Shown here piece by piece: positions 63,018 to 64,000 of a stretch of 64,000 bases of DNA. Source of the DNA: Burkholderiales bacterium GJ-E10 (lineage in GTDB: Bacteria; Pseudomonadota; Gammaproteobacteria; Burkholderiales; Burkholderiaceae_F); NCBI GenBank assembly GCA_000828975.1, contig AP014683.1, positions 2,499,700 to 2,563,699 of the forward strand, in the 5' to 3' direction. The position numbers and the translations under genes were made by a program. The number at the start of each line of letters is the position of its first letter. Within the stretch, counting starts at the first letter, position 1. The notes under the pieces were generated by a model. That model was not told the origin of the DNA, ran no database searches, and worked only from the letters and a program-made list of their open reading frames with translations.

Positions 63018-64000
63018 TCAGAACTCTTCCCAGTCGTCCTCGGCTTTTGCGGACGGCTTCATCGTGCCGGTGGACGCCGGGGCCGAGGCCGGAGCGGCGA
63101 CGGTAGCCGGGGCCCGATGCGGGGTCGCCGCCGGTGCGGTCGTTCGCGCCGATGCCTGGGCGGCGGCAATCACGCGCGTCGCCTCGCTCTGACCGACCTT
63201 GAAGGTCGCCACCGATTGCGCCAACTGCACCGCCTGCTCGCGCAGGCTGGCCGCTGCGGCAGCGCTTTCCTCGACCAGGGCGGCATTCTGCTGCGTCATC
63301 TGATCGAGTTGCGTCACCGCGGTGTTCACCTGGCTGATTCCCGAGTTCTGCTCCATCGTCGCCGACGCGATCTCCGCCAGCAGATCGGTCACGCGCCGGA
63401 CCTGATCGACCAGATCGCGCATGGTCTTGCCCGCATCGGTGACCTGACGCGAACCGCTCTCGACCTTGGCCACCGAGTCGGCGATCAGCGACTTGATCTC
63501 GCGCGCCGCCTGCGCACTACGCTGCGCGAGGTTGCGCACCTCGCCGGCCACGACCGCAAAGCCGCGACCCTGCTCGCCGGCGCGCGCGGCTTCCACCGCG
63601 GCATTCAAGGCGAGGATGTTGGTCTGGAACGCGATCCCGTCGATGACTCCGATGATCTCGGCGATTTTGCGGCTGCTCGCTTCGATTTCGCCCATCGTTT
63701 CGACGACCTGGCCCACCGCCTTGCCGCCGCGACCCGCGACGTCGGACGCCGCGGCAGCCAGTTGGTTGGCCTGGCGCGCGGAGTCGGTATTCTGCTTGAC
63801 GGTGCTGGACAACTGCTCCATCGATGCCGCGGTCTGTTCCAGGCTGCTCGCCTGCTGCTCGGTACGGGCGGACAGGTCGGAATTGCCGCTGGCAATCTGA
63901 TCCGATGCGGTTGCGACCGAATCGACCCCGGCACGCACGGTCGTGACGACCTTGCGCAGACCGCTCACCATGCTGTCCAAGGAGCGCTGGAGATGGGCGA
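63018..64000 (-). CDS. Methyl-accepting chemotaxis protein (C-terminal part)
   Basis: The gene continues past the window end. Visible are the end of a HAMP/linker region and the cytoplasmic signalling domain: helix with [20 protein letters not shown] (methylation region), hairpin tip [20 protein letters not shown] then [20 protein letters not shown], and the return helix. The Ala/Pro-rich linker ends in EDDWEEF, a CheR/CheB docking pentapeptide (compare NWETF). It would signal to the CheA encoded at 34341-36470. Confidence 0.97.
   Translation of the reverse strand, partial: AHLQRSLDSMVSGLRKVVTTVRAGVDSVATASDQIASGNSDLSARTEQQASSLEQTAASMEQLSSTVKQNTDSARQANQLAAAASDVAGRGGKAVGQVVETMGEIEASSRKIAEIIGVIDGIAFQTNILALNAAVEAARAGEQGRGFAVVAGEVRNLAQRSAQAAREIKSLIADSVAKVESGSRQVTDAGKTMRDLVDQVRRVTDLLAEIASATMEQNSGISQVNTAVTQLDQMTQQNAALVEESAAAAASLREQAVQLAQSVATFKVGQSEATRVIAAAQASARTTAPAATPHRAPATVAAPASAPASTGTMKPSAKAEDDWEEF

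Overview
The window is GC-rich DNA from a flagellated, piliated Gram-negative bacterium. The gene order (a complete mraZ-to-lpxC division cluster with rnpB beside mraZ, and an flgNMA / flgBCDEFGHIJKL arrangement), the Burkholderia-like PilY1 and the codon usage point to a betaproteobacterium, probably Burkholderiales. The genus cannot be fixed from the sequence alone.

Positions 1-22,850: after the last codons of an unknown gene come lpxC (minus), a two-gene plus-strand unit (secreted protein of unknown function and a Tat-type alpha/beta hydrolase), amtB (minus), and the division and cell-wall cluster on the minus strand. In transcription order this is mraZ, rsmH, ftsL, ftsI, murE, murF, mraY, murD, ftsW, murG, murC, ddl, ftsQ, ftsA, ftsZ. 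Most junctions overlap as ATGA. A sigma70-type promoter and three 10-bp-spaced MraZ boxes precede mraZ. The RNase P RNA gene lies just upstream. The ftsA start region is duplicated in frame 96 bp upstream.

Positions 22,900-31,600: a small secreted Pro-rich peptide gene (plus) and a minor-pilin operon on the minus strand, in the order fimT, pilV, pilW, pilX, pilY1, pilE. An intact IS630-family element (29,878-31,038, TA target duplication) sits in the second codon of pilV and separates its ribosome site and ATG from the rest of the gene.

Positions 31,700-37,340: a chemotaxis operon on the minus strand: a short CheZ-like phosphatase candidate, then cheY, cheA, cheR, cheD and cheB. No cheW is present here.

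Positions 37,560-51,190: a signalling block. It holds a REC-HisKA_3 kinase with a NarL-type regulator, a BarA-like hybrid kinase translationally coupled to a REC-PAS-GGDEF-EAL protein, a small membrane-anchored kinase, and an eight-PAS HisKA_2 kinase that was coupled to an ANTAR-type regulator. The last kinase gene is cut by a second insertion sequence (45,897-47,469) with a 5-bp duplication. Removing the element restores one 1,281-residue reading frame.

Positions 51,300-64,000: the flagellar basal body, hook and junction operon flgB-L (minus), with an FlgJ that lacks the muramidase domain. Divergent flgA, flgM and flgN (plus) carry two near-consensus FliA (sigma28) promoters. A bidirectional terminator follows, then the C-terminal part of a chemoreceptor that runs off the window. 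Envelope growth, pili, flagella, chemotaxis and c-di-GMP signalling are thus contiguous, and both insertion sequences have hit surface-motility or sensory genes.
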